Origin: Pseudoalteromonas luteoviolacea NCIMB 1944 | Lineage (GTDB): Bacteria; Pseudomonadota; Gammaproteobacteria; Enterobacterales; Alteromonadaceae | Assembly: GCF_001625565.1 (NCBI RefSeq) | Contig: NZ_AUXS01000032.1 | Location: 124,001 to 188,000, forward strand | Direction: 5' to 3' | DNA length: 64,000 nucleotides | Shown: positions 1 to 8,778 of the stretch, one piece after another | How positions within the stretch are numbered: the stretch's first letter is position 1 | How the letters are laid out: each line of letters starts with the position of its first letter | Program-made: the position numbers and the translations under genes | The notes under the pieces: generated by a model | What the model saw: only the letters and a program-made list of their open reading frames with translations | The model's database searches: none | What the model was told of the DNA's origin: nothing

Positions 1-449
1 ATGGCCAATGGTTTGCTCGTGAAATGGTATCCGGCTGGCAAGGTCTGACGCACCAACAAAAAATTGATTACATGCGCAGCAAACAAACTAACGGCAAACG
101 TGTTTTAAATTATCTTTACCGAAATGGCGGGAAAATACTATTAGGCTCAGACACACCACCTGCCCCGACCTACGCCTCTCAACCTGGGCTATCTACTTTT
201 TGGGAGTTGCAGGATATGCATGACTCAGGTGTCGACCTAGTCGGACTGTTAGCCAGCGCAACAATAAATAATGCCAAGGCATATGGCTTGGAGTCAAAAT
301 ATGGAACAATTCAACCGGGTAAAATTGCAAACATATTACTGCTAAATTCCAACCCTCTCATATCTGTCGATGCGTATGACGATATTCACAGCGTCATCCT
401 AAACGGCCATGCTCACAAAAGAGCAACCTTTCACATTCGCAATTTATGA
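1..449 (+). CDS. Amidohydrolase family protein, C-terminal part (cut by window edge)
   Basis: The reading frame is open from the first bases of the window, so the gene starts upstream and only about 148 C-terminal residues are visible. The piece contains LLGSDTPP, matching the metal-site aspartate segment near the end of amidohydrolase barrels. It also has the typical closing segment GTIQPGKIANILLLNSNPL, where the chain returns to the small composite beta domain. This places it in the imidazolonepropionase/prolidase-like amidohydrolase group; the substrate cannot be told. It converges on the cupin gene across a hairpin at 465-495. A second, complete amidohydrolase lies at 30434-31714. The metal-binding histidines are outside the window. 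Confidence 0.8.
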   Translation, partial: GQWFAREMVSGWQGLTHQQKIDYMRSKQTNGKRVLNYLYRNGGKILLGSDTPPAPTYASQPGLSTFWELQDMHDSGVDLVGLLASATINNAKAYGLESKYGTIQPGKIANILLLNSNPLISVDAYDDIHSVILNGHAHKRATFHIRNL

Positions 450-464
450 TCGTATTGAATTTTA

Positions 465-495
465 CCTAGCATTGAGTGCCCATCTCAATGCTGGG
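465..495. terminator. Hairpin between convergent genes
   Basis: CCTAGCATTGAG (465-476) pairs with CTCAATGCTGGG (484-495) with one mismatch across a 7-base loop. It lies between the stops of two convergent genes. No strong T tract follows on either strand, so termination efficiency is uncertain. Confidence 0.45.
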
Positions 496-500
496 TTCAT

Positions 501-869
501 TCATATCCATATATCATTTTTTGCGGTCAACTTACCACCAGCGTCGCCAGTATTGACAACGCCTTTTGGCTCTATGAGTAAAATTTCACACTCTTTTTCC
601 GCTACAGGTTTATGTTGTTCTCCCTTTTTCACCACAAGCATTTCCCCGCTTTTAAGCGTCACAACTCTATTTTCGAAATGAATGTCCAACTGTCCTTTCA
701 AAACCAAAAACAGTTCATCGGTATCATCGTGTTGATGCCACGTAAACTCTCCAAGTACTTTAACCACTTTTATTTGATAATCATTCATTTGTCCAATTAC
801 TTTAGGTGACCAATGCTCTTCAAAAAGTGCCAGTTTTTGAGCCAAATTAATTGCGACGTTATCGTTCAT
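501..869 (-). CDS. Small cupin-domain protein
   Basis: This 122-residue single-domain protein has both cupin motifs. Motif 1 is WHQHDDTDELFLVLKG, giving the H-x-H and Glu metal ligands, and motif 2 is GEMLVVKKGEQHKP, giving the last histidine. Such stand-alone cupins bind a divalent metal and act as small isomerases, oxygenases or ligand sensors in the cytoplasm; the reaction here is unknown. It is transcribed away from a LysR regulator whose start is about 100 bases off, the usual arrangement of a LysR protein and its target, so control by that regulator is likely (inference). Confidence 0.85.
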   Translation of the reverse strand: MNDNVAINLAQKLALFEEHWSPKVIGQMNDYQIKVVKVLGEFTWHQHDDTDELFLVLKGQLDIHFENRVVTLKSGEMLVVKKGEQHKPVAEKECEILLIEPKGVVNTGDAGGKLTAKNDIWI

Positions 870-919
870 GTATAAAGCTCCTTAAATTGCCTTCTCTGTA
901 GATTAAGTTGCAATCAAAC

Positions 920-964
920 ATGAATCAAATGTACATTTTTCAGATAAATATGAATTTGGTACAT
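920..964. promoter_or_regulatory. Direct repeat in the cupin/lysR divergent region
   Basis: ATGAATCAAATGTACAT (920-936) and ATGAATTTGGTACAT (950-964) share the pattern ATGAAT-N3..5-GTACAT on the same strand, starts 30 bases apart. They sit immediately upstream of the preferred lysR start (968) and about 50-95 bases upstream of the cupin start. This is a plausible operator for the LysR protein, or its upstream promoter region. The role is inferred from position and repetition only. Confidence 0.4.
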
Positions 965-967
965 AGA

Positions 968-1891
968 ATGAATCTAAGACAGTTTGACCAAAACCTGTGG
1001 TTAGTGCTTGATGCGCTATATCAAACTCAAAGCGTATCCGGCGCTGCAAAAAGCTTAAGCTTGAGCCAATCCGCGATGAGCCATGCATTAAAAAGGCTTC
1101 GAATTGCATTTAACGATCCTCTTTTTGTTAGAGAAAACGGTAAAATGCTTCCAACTCAAAAGGCACTAAATATACAGCCACTCGCACAGCAAGGTCTTGC
1201 ACTTTTAAACCAAGTTGCGAATGGTCTTGATAGCTTTTGTAAAAGTACGTCAAACCGGCAGTTCGTTATCGCCGCCACTGACTTTACAACTAAGCTATTT
1301 ATTTACCCTTTGCTCAATATGTTATCCACACTTAACGGCAATATACGAATTAAAGTCATTGATCTGAGCTCTGAAATCCCAACTAGGGAGTTGTCTTCCA
1401 ATCATATCGATTTGGTGCTGACATTTAGTCACGCACATGCTTTTGAAAATACCCTTAGCCAACAAAAATTAATTTCTGGGAACTATCGTGTCATTGCTAG
1501 GAAACAACATCCGCTCATTTCAAATAATCTCTCTTTAGAAACTTATTTAAGTGCAAAACATGTACTAGTCTCTCCTTGGGGGGCAGAAACCGGAAGTTTA
1601 GACAATGAACTGGAAAAGCTCGGAAAGTATCGTCATATAGCGGCTACAGTACCACATCTTATGAATGTGGTAGAACTGGTAAGCAACAGTGATTTAATCG
1701 CTACGGTCCCCGCTCTCTCTATCAGACAACATGAAGTAAAAAATGTACAGATATTAGAGCCACCACTTGCATTGCCTGACTATAAATTGTTCATGGTCTG
1801 GCATCCATCTTATAACTTAGACCAAGGTCTAATATGGCTGAGATCTGAACTCGAAACTATTGCTACACAAATACTTGAAGGTTTTTCATAG
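968..1891 (+). CDS. LysR-family transcriptional regulator
   Basis: This is a DNA-binding regulator of about 307 residues. Residues ~1-60 form the LysR winged helix (FDQNLWLVLDALYQTQSVSG, then SLSQSAMSHALKRLR), followed by a periplasmic-binding-protein-like effector domain to the end. The frame stays open back to 908, but the extra 20 codons cover a direct repeat that looks like promoter or operator DNA. The family also normally begins just before the NLRQFDLNLL-like segment, so ATG at 968 is preferred; no strong ribosome site is visible. It is divergent from the cupin gene, and the TonB receptor downstream could also be a target. The effector is unknown. Confidence 0.85.
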   Translation: MNLRQFDQNLWLVLDALYQTQSVSGAAKSLSLSQSAMSHALKRLRIAFNDPLFVRENGKMLPTQKALNIQPLAQQGLALLNQVANGLDSFCKSTSNRQFVIAATDFTTKLFIYPLLNMLSTLNGNIRIKVIDLSSEIPTRELSSNHIDLVLTFSHAHAFENTLSQQKLISGNYRVIARKQHPLISNNLSLETYLSAKHVLVSPWGAETGSLDNELEKLGKYRHIAATVPHLMNVVELVSNSDLIATVPALSIRQHEVKNVQILEPPLALPDYKLFMVWHPSYNLDQGLIWLRSELETIATQILEGFS

Positions 1892-2013
1892 TCATGCGTT
1901 CGACATCCTGTTTACATATTTAGAACAAAAATATTGCGCTTGAGTTTTATTTGTGACAACGTCTAAGACAGGCAAAGCCGTTAAAACAAAAAATAATTAT
2001 AGAGTAGTAAGTT

Positions 2014-4545
2014 ATGACAGGATCTCTCAAGCTATCACCAATAGCATTAGCACTATTGGCCAGTACCACGATGGCGCAAGCCAATGAGCCAACTGAAGAA
2101 AAAATTGAAACCATTTCAGTCCTTGGCTCAAAAGTCTCAAACCGTACGGCCACCGAATCAACCTCTCCAATCGATATTTTAGATACTGAACAACTCAACA
2201 AAGGTGGTTACACAGAATTAGGGCAAAGTTTGCAGTCAATTGCACCCTCTTTTAACTTTAGTCGAACACAGGTTTCTGATGGCTCCGACCTTTTTCGCCC
2301 TGCGACGTTAAGGGGACTCCAACCCGACCAAACGCTTGTACTTATTAATGGTAAAAGAAGACATAACCAGGCCATATTTGGCTTAACAGGCACAGTAGGG
2401 GCTGGTGCAGCTGGTACAGATATGAACTCCATACCCATGATGGCACTAAAAAATGTTGAGATCCTAAGAGATGGCGCCGCCGCTCGATATGGCTCGGATG
2501 CCATTGCAGGCGTGATCAACTTATCTTTAAATGATTCTACAGGTGAAACGACAGGTTTCTTCCAAGGCAGCTCAACTGGAGAAGGTGACGGCGATACCTA
2601 TGCTTTTGGTTTAAATAGAGGTTTTGATATTGGTAGCGAAGGCGGCTTTATCAACTTATCTCTAGAGTACAGAGACGCTGATGGCACCAACCGAGCTGAG
2701 CGCGATACAGGTGGCTCTTCAACCATACCTGCTGGCGAATTATCAGATACTGTCAGGTGGCGCCAAGGTAATTCTGACAGCGAATTTACCTCTCTATTCT
2801 TTAATGCTGCTCTCCCCGTAGGAGACAAAGAGTTATATTCCTTTGGCGGCTATTCAAATAGAACAGCGTTTGGAAATGGCTTTTACCGAGATTTTAACCG
2901 TGCAGAGCGCAATGTCCCTCAAGTATATCCTGATGGCTTTTTGCCACGAATTGACAACGAAGCTGATGACATTTCGTTAGCCGTTGGCTTTAAAGGGGAT
3001 ATAACGCCTGATTGGAGTTTCGATTTTTCAAATGTGTACGGTCAAAACAAATATGACTACTCCTCTTCTAACACAATCAACGCTTCTTATGCAGCTGAGT
3101 ACCTAGCCAACAATCCAAATGCGACTGACGAACAGGTTAGAGACAATGCAGGCCCTCGAGGCGGATATTCTGGTGGCTTCAGATTTGATCAATGGACCAC
3201 AAATTTGGACCTAAACGGTGTTATCGATCGCGCTGATGCTGAGCCAATTTATTTGTCGATTGGTGCTGAGTACCGTAAAGAAAATTACGAAATTGTCCCG
3301 GGAGAAGTTGCATCTTATGCGTGCGGCTTCTCAAACACTTCTAGCTCATTCCCTTCTGTGATCGATTCTTCCGTATTTGCTGATTGTGGTTTTCAAGCTT
3401 ATCAAGGTTTGAGGCCTGACGCTGCAAACAAAGCTGACCGCTCAAGCCATGCAGTTTACATTGAAGCAGAAACCCTACTTAACGAATATTGGTTGGTCAG
3501 TGGTGCGCTTCGTTATGAAGATGTATCGGACTCTGGCGATGATATTATTTGGAAGCTTGCAACGAGATATGAAGTTACCGAGGACTTCGCACTTCGCGCA
3601 GCGGCCTCAACAGGTTTTCGAGCGCCTTCGCTGCAGCAATCTGGTTATACCGCATTTACGACCAGCTTGGGGGGTGATGGGTCACTTGCTACATCCTATA
3701 CGGCAACAGCAGGTTCACCTTTCCCAGAAGCTCTTGGTATAGAAGGCCTACAACTTGAATCTTCCGACAACTACAATTTAGGTTTGGCTTGGGACGTGAG
3801 TAATGACCTTTCGATCACGCTAGACTTTTACCAAATCAAAATTTACGACCGTATCAATTTAGGCAGCTTTATAGGTGCAGACAGTGACGAGTTGAACAAC
3901 TTCCCAGATGCCAATGCAGCGCTCAAAGCATCGGGTGCTGTACAAGCTAATTTCTTCTCCAATTCACTGGACTCGACAACTAAGGGCATTGATTTAATTG
4001 CTTCTTACTCTACTGAAGTGGCCTCTGGAGAACTTGAAATAACTTTTGCTGCCAACAAGAATAAGACCACCATCGACAAGGTTAACTCTCCACAGGGAAT
4101 ACCTGAAAGCATCGCGTTAGATGAACAAACACGTTCATTTTTAACTCACGGCCAACCGCAAGAGCGTGCAACATTGACATTTGACTATAAACAGGACAAA
4201 TGGTCATCACTGCTGCGCTTAAATTACTTTGGCAAAACCGAAGTCGCTTACTTCTCTGGTAAGCACATTGAATTGCCGGGCTTTTTGTCTCCTACAAATA
4301 GCTGGCAAGATCACAGCGTTGTCGAGTCAGCGGTACTGGTGGATATCAATCTCGGCTATCAAATAAACGAACACTTTGATGTGTCTTTGGGTATCGATAA
4401 TTTATTTGATAAAACACCTAATGAGTTAGGTGAAGATGAAGTCTTGAACTTTATCACTAATGGCGCAATGCGTTACCCGCTTAGAGCATTACCGTACGGC
4501 TTTGATGGAATGACTTATTACGCCAAAGTGAACTTTAGATTTTAA
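2014..4545 (+). CDS. TonB-dependent outer-membrane receptor
   Basis: This 843-residue protein starts with a signal peptide ending near AQA-NEP. A TonB-box-like ETISVLGS follows, then a plug domain (about 50-170, with RGLQPDQTLVLINGKRR and VEILRDGAAARYGSDAIAGV) and a 22-strand-type barrel. It ends in phenylalanine (KVNFRF), as outer-membrane proteins do. Receptors of this type import scarce ligands using TonB energy. The plug resembles the large Alteromonadales receptor group for organic substrates rather than a classic siderophore receptor, but no ligand can be assigned. It follows the LysR gene by 120 bases and is closed by a strong hairpin. Confidence 0.92.
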   Translation: MTGSLKLSPIALALLASTTMAQANEPTEEKIETISVLGSKVSNRTATESTSPIDILDTEQLNKGGYTELGQSLQSIAPSFNFSRTQVSDGSDLFRPATLRGLQPDQTLVLINGKRRHNQAIFGLTGTVGAGAAGTDMNSIPMMALKNVEILRDGAAARYGSDAIAGVINLSLNDSTGETTGFFQGSSTGEGDGDTYAFGLNRGFDIGSEGGFINLSLEYRDADGTNRAERDTGGSSTIPAGELSDTVRWRQGNSDSEFTSLFFNAALPVGDKELYSFGGYSNRTAFGNGFYRDFNRAERNVPQVYPDGFLPRIDNEADDISLAVGFKGDITPDWSFDFSNVYGQNKYDYSSSNTINASYAAEYLANNPNATDEQVRDNAGPRGGYSGGFRFDQWTTNLDLNGVIDRADAEPIYLSIGAEYRKENYEIVPGEVASYACGFSNTSSSFPSVIDSSVFADCGFQAYQGLRPDAANKADRSSHAVYIEAETLLNEYWLVSGALRYEDVSDSGDDIIWKLATRYEVTEDFALRAAASTGFRAPSLQQSGYTAFTTSLGGDGSLATSYTATAGSPFPEALGIEGLQLESSDNYNLGLAWDVSNDLSITLDFYQIKIYDRINLGSFIGADSDELNNFPDANAALKASGAVQANFFSNSLDSTTKGIDLIASYSTEVASGELEITFAANKNKTTIDKVNSPQGIPESIALDEQTRSFLTHGQPQERATLTFDYKQDKWSSLLRLNYFGKTEVAYFSGKHIELPGFLSPTNSWQDHSVVESAVLVDINLGYQINEHFDVSLGIDNLFDKTPNELGEDEVLNFITNGAMRYPLRALPYGFDGMTYYAKVNFRF

Positions 4546-4551
4546 AAATTG

Positions 4552-4589
4552 AAGTAATGTATTGAGCACTCGCTCAATACATTACTTTT
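4552..4589 (+). terminator. Strong hairpin terminator after the TonB receptor
   Basis: AAGTAATGTATTGAGC (4552-4567) is perfectly complementary to 4572-4587, with a 4-base loop and a short TTTT at the end of the right arm. It starts seven bases after the receptor stop codon. Confidence 0.8.
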
Positions 4590-5740
4590 AGCAATAACCC
4601 ACACCATCAAGATTCTGTACGATAATCCAGCACACCATTCAATATCGCTACAAAGAGTGTTAGTAACTCGTAAGATCTACATAAATACAGGTCAGCTCAA
4701 TTCAAAAATAACTACCTTGATTTTTATAAACGCAAGCCTAATAAACTGAGAGAAACATTAAAAAGCACCAAAAGTAAACCAGCCAACTTACACAATGGAT
4801 AAAAGACTAAAATATTATAGAAAATATAAAAACAGGAATTTATTATAAAGATCTTTATTCGCTCACCATATAGCATTTTATTTAAGTTAATACATTAACT
4901 TCGCTAGATTTTATATACATACTGGGCAAATGAAATAGAAGGATATCTCTTACTTTCGTGTATACAAATATCAAATTCTGTACATGTCTTCTTGGTGATA
5001 TTGGATGCTGTCCCAAGTTCCGCTAGGCAATATTGTGTACACATTATCATTAATGTTGGTTTGGTCTTCGCCAGAATTCACACTGATAAAAGGTAAGCAA
5101 TAAGTGATAAAGAGTTTGTCGGTTGTGATATTGCACACTACTCACTTCTGTTCGTTTTTAATTCTATAGCATCCATGATGACCAATTGAGTAAATATTAT
5201 TGGTACTAGCTATGGGTTCTTTAAACGGTGCACAACCGCAATAATCTTTTCACGATAGATAATAGCACTGTAAAGCCAATCAACATCCGTTCTTTAAGAT
5301 CTTCCAGAAGTTTGAAAACTCAACCCCTTCTTCCCTTCAGCACGCCAAAACCTGTTCAGCAAGCGGGCAATCTGTGCCCAAGGCATGTAAGTATAATGTT
5401 GCTTAAATCAACTTCTAGAATAGCTTGATTAGATACGCGTTAATATTAAAAAGATAGGTCGACAATTTGCCTAATACAGCTTAGCTGTATTTACCTCATA
5501 TAGTTTCAGGTTTTACGATGCGGTTTGAACAGTAACGGTTAAGAGTGTCTTGTTATTCGTTTTCCATCACTTTGTGACTTTCTATTGTCGTACAAAAGTC
5601 ATCCATACACCTGTGGCAGAATTTTAGAGCTGATATATAAGCCAGCATTTGGCTATATTTTTCGTATAAAAAACAGCAAAACCCTAATCACCAACTAGGA
5701 TTCGATAAGAAGTTAAACCAATTGAATCAAGCTAAGCCTA
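4590..5740. other. Long stretch without intact genes; possible decayed coding on the minus strand
   Basis: No intact gene is convincing here. On the minus strand, 4971-5141 is open for 56 codons without an ATG and ends in a protein-like sequence (ILPSGTWDSIQYHQEDMYRI). Upstream on the same strand, 5213-5430 reads MPWAQIARLLNRFWRAEGKK and, beyond one stop in the same frame, RTDVDWLYSAIIYREK. These may be remnants of one lost gene of unknown function, but chance open frames cannot be excluded. A small hairpin AATACAGC-TTA-GCTGTATT lies at 5473-5491. Confidence 0.35.
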
Positions 5741-5955
5741 CTAGATTTTCAACTCTAAGACGTCAGCAGCGTTAAGGGCTTCAAATAGACCTAGCCTTTC
5801 ATCCTTTTCCTGTGCTCCAGAAAAGTAACTACAACCTATCCTGCAGCATTTTGCGGAGGCGGCTCTTTTGCAGTATTGGACGCAGTTAGCCCCCCAAATA
5901 CTAATGGCAGTTGATTCCGATTGAGAACTATTAAGTTTTTCTTTTTAAGTTTCAT
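5741..5955 (-). pseudogene. Frameshifted RiPP-precursor-like peptide gene
   Basis: From ATG at 5955, with ribosome site AAGGA eight bases upstream, the frame gives MKLKKKNLIVLN...LPLVFGG and then stops at 5836 after 39 residues. The Lys-rich start and Gly-Gly end resemble the leader of the intact peptide gene at 6528. A run of six C (six G on the coding strand, 5890-5895) lies exactly at the Gly-Gly. One extra G there would instead continue into ANCVQYCKRAASAKCCRIGC and on to a stop at 5741, a 71-residue product. That core has five cysteines including a CC pair, like its neighbour's core. So this is either a decayed gene, a homopolymer sequencing error, or slippage-controlled expression. No modification enzyme is nearby. 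Confidence 0.5.
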
Positions 5956-6527
5956 TTATTGTGTCCTTATTTATTTTTATCTCGCGCATTTATTCAATGC
6001 ACAACACGCTTGCTTTTTAAGCACCTGTTAACGATCTCAGTATTGGCGACTAATATATATCCAATATACTACAACCTACTTTCAACCGCATATCAGATGA
6101 TAATAAGTCATGGCCGTTTTACGCAAATGAAAAATGCATTTATCTTCAATTTATGAGCCTTTTAATAATCTGATGGTTAATTTTACTTTTTTTTCCCAAA
6201 TAAAATAGAGCAGTGCCTAAGTAGTACCTTATAAATACCACTTTTGGATCTAGTCAGAATTAACATTGTGGCAAATTTTCGACATGCAAATTGATGCAAC
6301 TCCTTATACCGACTTCTAGCATTTGTTTAGGGGCCACGGACTTGATAGCTTTAATTGAGAATTTGCCCCAACGAGGATAGAGAAGCTACTTTTGACATAC
6401 TTCTGTTTCAGGGCAATTGCAAATGCGACTACTAAGATTTGGCCTTATTTCAAAAAACTTGATAAAAAGAACCAATAACGATATGTTAACTTTTGATTGT
6501 CAACTAAATTACAAAAGGAAATAACAA
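5956..6527. other. Spacer between two small-peptide genes
   Basis: These 570 AT-rich bases separate the divergent peptide starts at 5955 (minus) and 6528 (plus). The only open frames lack ribosome sites and show no protein-like composition. The stretch presumably holds both promoters, but no clear operator was recognised. Confidence 0.5.
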
Positions 6528-6725
6528 ATGCAATTAAAGCTTAATAAGAAGAAAATAAAAACTTTATCCGAAGACAAAAACTCAATCCCTCATGCTCAAA
6601 CACCAGCTGTCGGTGGCGGTAATATTTCAGAATCGCTTTGCGTATCATTCAGTCATGGTGGCTGCTGTGGTACGGTTGCTCCCTCAATACGTGTGTGTAG
6701 TGCTGGTATAACTTGTCAGCCATAA
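6528..6725 (+). CDS. RiPP (lanthipeptide-like) precursor peptide
   Basis: The gene encodes 65 residues behind a good ribosome site (AAAGGA, then ATG). The leader MQLKLNKKKIKTLSEDKNS...TPAVGGG is lysine-rich and ends in a triple glycine, typical of Gly-Gly-cleaved natural-product leaders found as orphan peptides in Pseudoalteromonas. The remaining 34 residues carry five cysteines (C38, C46, C47, C57, C63) and eight Ser/Thr, the composition expected for a thioether-bridged (lanthipeptide-like) core. A hairpin terminator follows. No LanB/LanC/LanM, YcaO, radical-SAM or C39-peptidase gene is in the window, so maturation would need enzymes encoded elsewhere. The family is assigned by sequence pattern, not by a search. 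Confidence 0.6.
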   Translation: MQLKLNKKKIKTLSEDKNSIPHAQTPAVGGGNISESLCVSFSHGGCCGTVAPSIRVCSAGITCQP

Positions 6726-6735
6726 TCACAGATAC

Positions 6736-6764
6736 GAGCTTAGGGACATAGCCCTAAGCTCTTT
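6736..6764 (+). terminator. Hairpin terminator after the peptide gene
   Basis: GAGCTTAGGG (6736-6745) pairs perfectly with CCCTAAGCTC (6752-6761) and is followed by TTT. It lies ten bases after the stop of the 65-residue peptide and supports a monocistronic unit. Confidence 0.7.
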
Positions 6765-7120
6765 AGATAAACCAACTGTAACTACCTCAATTTTAGTATA
6801 ATGCGCAAGTAGAATTGAGCTTGGAGCTATACTCTTAACACTCGATTAAACGCGTCACATCAAATGCCTCCATTTCACCAAAAATGGAGTGCTATCGGCA
6901 TAAAATGCGCGACTCCGCCTTTTGCCTCTCCATAAAAAACGCGACCAAAGAGCTATCGCACATTTCTTCGATTATGAACGTTTCCTCTTTATCTAAAACA
7001 CAGCCAAGTGATGCCTATAAGAATCTGAGATATCGCTGTATTTTTCATAAAACCGGCCAGTTATATTTTAATGGTTCCAGCTACTTTGGGCACTGATTAA
7101 ACAAACATAGGATTTTAGAT

Positions 7121-7387
7121 ATGGAATCTACATTCAAGCCTTTAACCACCACGCTGATCCCGGTCAAAGATTACCAAGGTATGTATAACTTACTGATTGT
7201 TGAGGGTGACGGCAATAAAGATGGAGACAGAAAAATCAATGTACATTTCAATAAAGAAATAATCGAATATGGTAGCTCATGGGTAAAAGGTACTAAAGGC
7301 TTTGATAAAGCAGCTCCATTTATCGAACAATATGGCTTGAGCGAAATGATCAACGAAGCTGTTAATAGATTGCGTAAGCTAATCTAA
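7121..7387 (+). CDS. Hypothetical 88-residue protein
   Basis: This small soluble protein has a plausible ribosome site (ATAGGA about ten bases before ATG). The composition is balanced, with alternating hydrophobic/charged strands (DYQGMYNLLIVEGDGNKDGD) and a helical C-terminus (SEMINEAVNRLRKLI). There is no signal peptide or membrane segment, and I do not recognise the family. It stands between the RiPP-like gene and mobile-element debris, so it may belong to imported DNA. Confidence 0.5.
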   Translation: MESTFKPLTTTLIPVKDYQGMYNLLIVEGDGNKDGDRKINVHFNKEIIEYGSSWVKGTKGFDKAAPFIEQYGLSEMINEAVNRLRKLI

Positions 7388-7492
7388 TCAGCACTAGTTC
7401 AGACAAGATCTGACTTACCTTCTTAAAATGTTGAGAGTTACCCGTTTAGATAGAGGTGCCAAATTTTTAATCAAAACAAAAAGGTAATTCTC

Positions 7493-7570
7493 ATTCTTCA
7501 TACTATCAATCCGATCATCAAACACAAAGCAGAGTTAGGCAACCTAATCGAAGAGCTTGGCAATGTTTCT
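7493..7570 (+). pseudogene. N-terminal scrap of an IS481-type transposase
   Basis: The plus strand reads INPIIKHKAELGNLIEELGN followed by VS. This matches my memory of the start of IS481-group transposases in Vibrio and Pseudoalteromonas (NPIIKHKxGLLNLAEELGNVS). Similarity stops at about 7570, where the leftward IS3-type sequence begins, suggesting that the second element inserted into or recombined with the first. No start codon or downstream transposase domain remains. Confidence 0.45.
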
Positions 7571-7572
7571 AG

Positions 7573-8300
7573 TGTAACTACCCCGGCTTTTGTACAGCTT
7601 ATTAGTATATAGCCCTTTGGAGTTTGATCTTCTTGTACATCGTGAGGACATTCGTAATTATAAATATCTAACCATTCATCTGTAATGTCACGAACCTACA
7701 GCAGTGACTCAAATAGATATAAATCCAATACTTCTTCTCGATAGCTGTGATTAAACCGTTCTGATTTGGACTTCCCGGTTTAATAAACTCAAGTTTAATG
7801 CACTTCTCAGTAGCCCAACTTTCCAGAGCACTCGATGTAATTTCAGGACCATTATCCACTCGAATTTGATTTGGTTTTCCAGGCCATGCAATGAGCCGTT
7901 CCAGCACTCGAATAGCCCGATCAGCCATGAGGCTTGTATCAACCTCAATCGCTAATAGTTGGCGGTTGTAATCGTCCAGCACGTTCAGTGTTCTAAAACG
8001 ATGTCTGTAGTTGAGCGCATCACTCATAAAATCCATCGGCCACGAGTCATAATATTTTCTCGGCGCACTTTTTATTCCATACTTTGCTTTGATACCTAAG
8101 TCATTTAAACAATTTTGGCTTACCTCATCTTAGATGCCGCTCAACAATTTCTAACAAAAAATCAATCACATCATCATCCGACGACGGTCGCTTGCATCTA
8201 AAGTAATTAACGCCACGACTCAAAATAGCTACGTCACAAGCAAATGCCACCTTGACCTCAAACCGTGCTCGTAAGGCTCGATCCAAGCTCTGTGTCTACT
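7573..8300 (-). mobile_element. Degenerate IS3-family element (orfB remnant)
   Basis: The longest open piece (7668-8036) encodes an IS3-family DDE integrase core: MDFMSDALNYRHRFRTLNVL, then IRVDNGPEITSSALESWA and FIKPGSPNQNG. After PNQNG the frame breaks, but the expected C-terminus is readable in other frames (EVLDLYLFESL, then VRDITDEWLDIYNYECPHD). An N-terminal orfB piece (about 8125-8300) reads ILSRGVNYFRCKRPSSDDDV and IDFLLEIVERH before a stop, and the linker between the two is shortened. TGTAACTACCCCGG at 7573 could be the terminal repeat of the element. It is clearly inactive. The family assignment is firm, the ends are not. Confidence 0.75.
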
Positions 8301-8346
8301 TGTTTTTAAAGCTTTTTTGAGATGGTTTCCTCAAGCATTGAATATT

Positions 8347-8655
8347 TTAAACTGTGAGTCGTAAACATACCTTATAGCTTGCAGTTTGCTTGCAGTTTTC
8401 ATCTCCAAGTTCATGTCGTGATTGCATCCAACCTTTTTGTATCGGTACAAAGTTTTCCATATCTTTTAAACTAACTTGAGGATAATGACCTATCGATATG
8501 ATGATTTGTTTACCCTCAAACCATAATCAGCACTGCCACAATACGATACAGTAAATGTTTCGTTTTACGCGTAAGCCGTCTCTGTGAGACAATGTGCATA
8601 GAGAATCTTTTTTATTAACGAGATTACGTAGTTTCGCGTCAGTAAGTGCTGCCAT
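8347..8655 (-). pseudogene. Decayed tyrosine integrase, N-terminal domain (P4 type)
   Basis: The 103-codon frame from ATG at 8655 reads MAALTDAKLRNLVNKKDS and SHRDGLRV, hits one stop, then continues in the same frame with WFEGKQIIISIGHYPQVSLK. This is the arm-binding N-terminal domain of P4-type integrases (T-D-x-K-L-R-N ... D-G-L ... G-K ... I-S-I-G-x-Y-P-x-V-S-L-K). The core and catalytic domains are missing, and the sequence ends at 8347 next to the IS3 remnant. It implies a former genomic island or prophage inserted upstream of sbcB. No attachment repeat could be identified. Confidence 0.65.
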
Positions 8656-8778
8656 AATATGCTACCGTTTTATACACACGTAGTGGTTTTTATATACACA
8701 CATATACACACTTGATCGACATTGCAAAAAACTCGAACAAAAAGAAAACAATACAGTTTTAATGTAAATAGTTGATTT

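Noticed and set aside
5228..5428. 66-codon plus-strand frame
   Set aside because: No ribosome site, unusual composition, and the opposite strand reads more like protein; taken as a shadow.
5959..6156. 65-codon plus-strand frame
   Set aside because: It begins in the upstream region of the minus-strand peptide gene, has no ribosome site and no protein-like pattern.
6884..7096. 70-codon plus-strand frame before the 88-residue gene
   Set aside because: It starts inside a small hairpin (CTCCATTT/AAATGGAG) and has no ribosome site; it could be a remnant but is not supported as a gene.
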